A DNA stretch of 64,000 nucleotides, taken from Pedobacter sp014947265. Its GTDB lineage: Bacteria > Bacteroidota > Bacteroidia > Sphingobacteriales > Sphingobacteriaceae. Positions 63,037 to 64,000 of this stretch are shown one piece after another. The translations under genes were made by a program, and so were the position numbers. The notes beneath the pieces are model-generated. The model was not told the DNA's origin and did not search any database. It saw only the letters and a list, made by a program, of their open reading frames with translations. The first letter of the stretch is position 1. Each line of letters begins with the position of its first letter. The stretch is from positions 1-64,000 of the forward strand of contig NZ_JADCNK010000009.1 in the NCBI RefSeq assembly GCF_014947265.1, written 5' to 3'.

Positions 63037-64000
63037 ATGAAAAGAGTAACCATTAACACCAATTATGTTGGATTGGTGTTTAAAAAAGGAAAATTAAAAA
63101 ACGTTTTAACCGCAGGAACTTACTGGTTAGGTTTTGGCGAAAGCATGACATTGTACGATATGGCTAAAGAGTACTATTACTCAATTGCCGAATTGGATAT
63201 TTTGCTGGAAAATGCAGACTTTGTGAATTTGATTCACTTAGTAAGCGTTGCCGACAACGAATTGGTCTTGGTTTACCAAAACAAAAACTTTAAATCTGTT
63301 TTAACCGCTGGCAGACATTCCATCTGGAAAGGTTTATCAGAATATACCTTCGTTAAGGTAGACATCAGTAACATCAAAATTGATGAAAACATTGATAAAA
63401 ATTTATTAGAGAAAGCGCCATTATTAAATTACATCAGAGCCTATAAGGTAGAATCTTTCGAAAAGGCCTTGTTATTTATCGATGGTAAATTTGAAAGCGT
63501 ATTGGAAGCCGGAAACTATGTTTACTGGAAAAACAGTACCACCATTCAAGTTTTGAAAACCGATATGAGGCAATTAAATATGGAGATTATCGGACAAGAA
63601 ATCTTAACAAAGGATAAAGCACAATTGAGGGTGAATTTCAGCACTCAATATAAAGTTGATGACATCATCAAAGCCTTATTGGAGAACAAAGAATTCGAAA
63701 AACAATTGTATATCACCATGCAATTGGCATTAAGAGAATCTATTGGCCTTATGACTTTTGACGAATTGATGGAAAGCAAAGAAAAAATTGCAGAAATGGT
63801 AATGGCCATCACTTTGGATAAGGTTGAAAACTTAGGTGTAAAATTAACGAACTGTGGTGTTAAAGATATTGTTTTACCTGGTGACGTTAAGGAGATTATG
63901 AACCAGGTTTTAGTTGCCGAAAAAAGGGCACAAGCCAATATCATTACCCGAAGAGAAGAAACGGCCTCGACCAGAAGTTTGCTGAATACTGCTAAATTGA
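63037..64000 (+). CDS. slipin/SPFH (band 7) protein, 3' end outside window
   Basis: The first 321 residues are visible. A repeated N-terminal part (VFKKGKLKNVLTAGTYWLGF and YQNKNFKSVLTAGRHSIWKG) has an unusual tandem form, followed by an SPFH core with GQEILTKDKAQLRVNFSTQY and ELMESKEKIAEMV up to the usual VLVAEKRAQANIITRREE. There is no stop before the window edge. Slipins of this kind are often encoded with RtcB ligase and Ro-like proteins in RNA-repair loci, which would lie beyond the edge here. Confidence 0.85.
   Translation, partial: MKRVTINTNYVGLVFKKGKLKNVLTAGTYWLGFGESMTLYDMAKEYYYSIAELDILLENADFVNLIHLVSVADNELVLVYQNKNFKSVLTAGRHSIWKGLSEYTFVKVDISNIKIDENIDKNLLEKAPLLNYIRAYKVESFEKALLFIDGKFESVLEAGNYVYWKNSTTIQVLKTDMRQLNMEIIGQEILTKDKAQLRVNFSTQYKVDDIIKALLENKEFEKQLYITMQLALRESIGLMTFDELMESKEKIAEMVMAITLDKVENLGVKLTNCGVKDIVLPGDVKEIMNQVLVAEKRAQANIITRREETASTRSLLNTAKL

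Overview
The window is about 64 kb of a chromosome from the phylum Bacteroidota, most likely a member of the Sphingobacteriaceae close to Pedobacter. This rests on gene content (TonB receptor with a CarboxypepD-type N-terminal domain, LytTR and hybrid sensor signalling, the DUF177-rpmF-plsX-fabH-accB-accC order, a fused E1 alpha/beta 2-oxoacid dehydrogenase, adenine deaminase), on many lipoproteins with a Cys-Lys-Lys motif after the lipobox, on TAnnTTTG -7 promoter boxes, and on AT-rich intergenic DNA. No species call is possible from sequence alone.

Region by region: 1-7.2 kb holds an alpha/beta hydrolase, an orphan M17 N-terminal domain protein, a signalling operon (hybrid histidine kinase, old yellow enzyme, ABM-domain membrane protein), a LytTR regulator cut short by an in-frame amber codon, and dps. 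7.3-12.4 kb holds a lipoprotein, an aldo/keto reductase-AraC pair, a DUF4932 metallopeptidase, a retropepsin-like protease and tRNA-Asn. 12.5-18.3 kb is an operon of three thiol-activated-cytolysin-like (CDC-like) lipoproteins with an S41/PDZ protease gene among them; one protein is long and two are short. A fourth relative lies alone at 59.9-60.9 kb. 18.5-19.7 kb is a graveyard in which an XRE/cupin regulator is joined to an FAD oxidoreductase by deletion.

20.2-24.0 kb is the likely defence island: a caspase-like protease, a small two-helix membrane protein and a TIR-STING protein, with an M23 peptidase lipoprotein behind them. No CD-NTase cyclase is visible in the window. A 254-bp spacer with four GGGA/TCCC palindromes separates this operon from a divergent NarL-type two-component system (24.3-26.9 kb). 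27-30.3 kb is a large TonB-dependent receptor.

30.7-59.8 kb is mostly housekeeping: GNAT, DUF4256, a second FabH-like enzyme, ClpS, a thioredoxin-like protein, RsmA, PdxA, MFS, sulfurtransferase, the fatty-acid synthesis block (DUF177, L32, PlsX, FabH, AccB, AccC), a DUF2683 antitoxin with a decayed YoeB-type toxin, TatC, RpiB, an M28 peptidase, a LutB-like Fe-S protein, the E1 fusion, adenine deaminase, a SprT-like protein, a GxxExxY protein, a Pif1-like helicase and RF3. Its intergenic regions carry exact 7-nt periodic arrays, 84-bp inverted-repeat elements and strong hairpins.

60.9-64 kb looks like the start of an RNA-repair or Ro/Y-RNA locus: a WYL regulator, a divergent spacer with two identically spaced palindromes, a gene-free kilobase with two tRNA-mimic modules in permuted order (T arm, loop-closed acceptor stem, D arm) as in YrlA-type bacterial Y RNAs, and then a slipin/SPFH gene running off the window.
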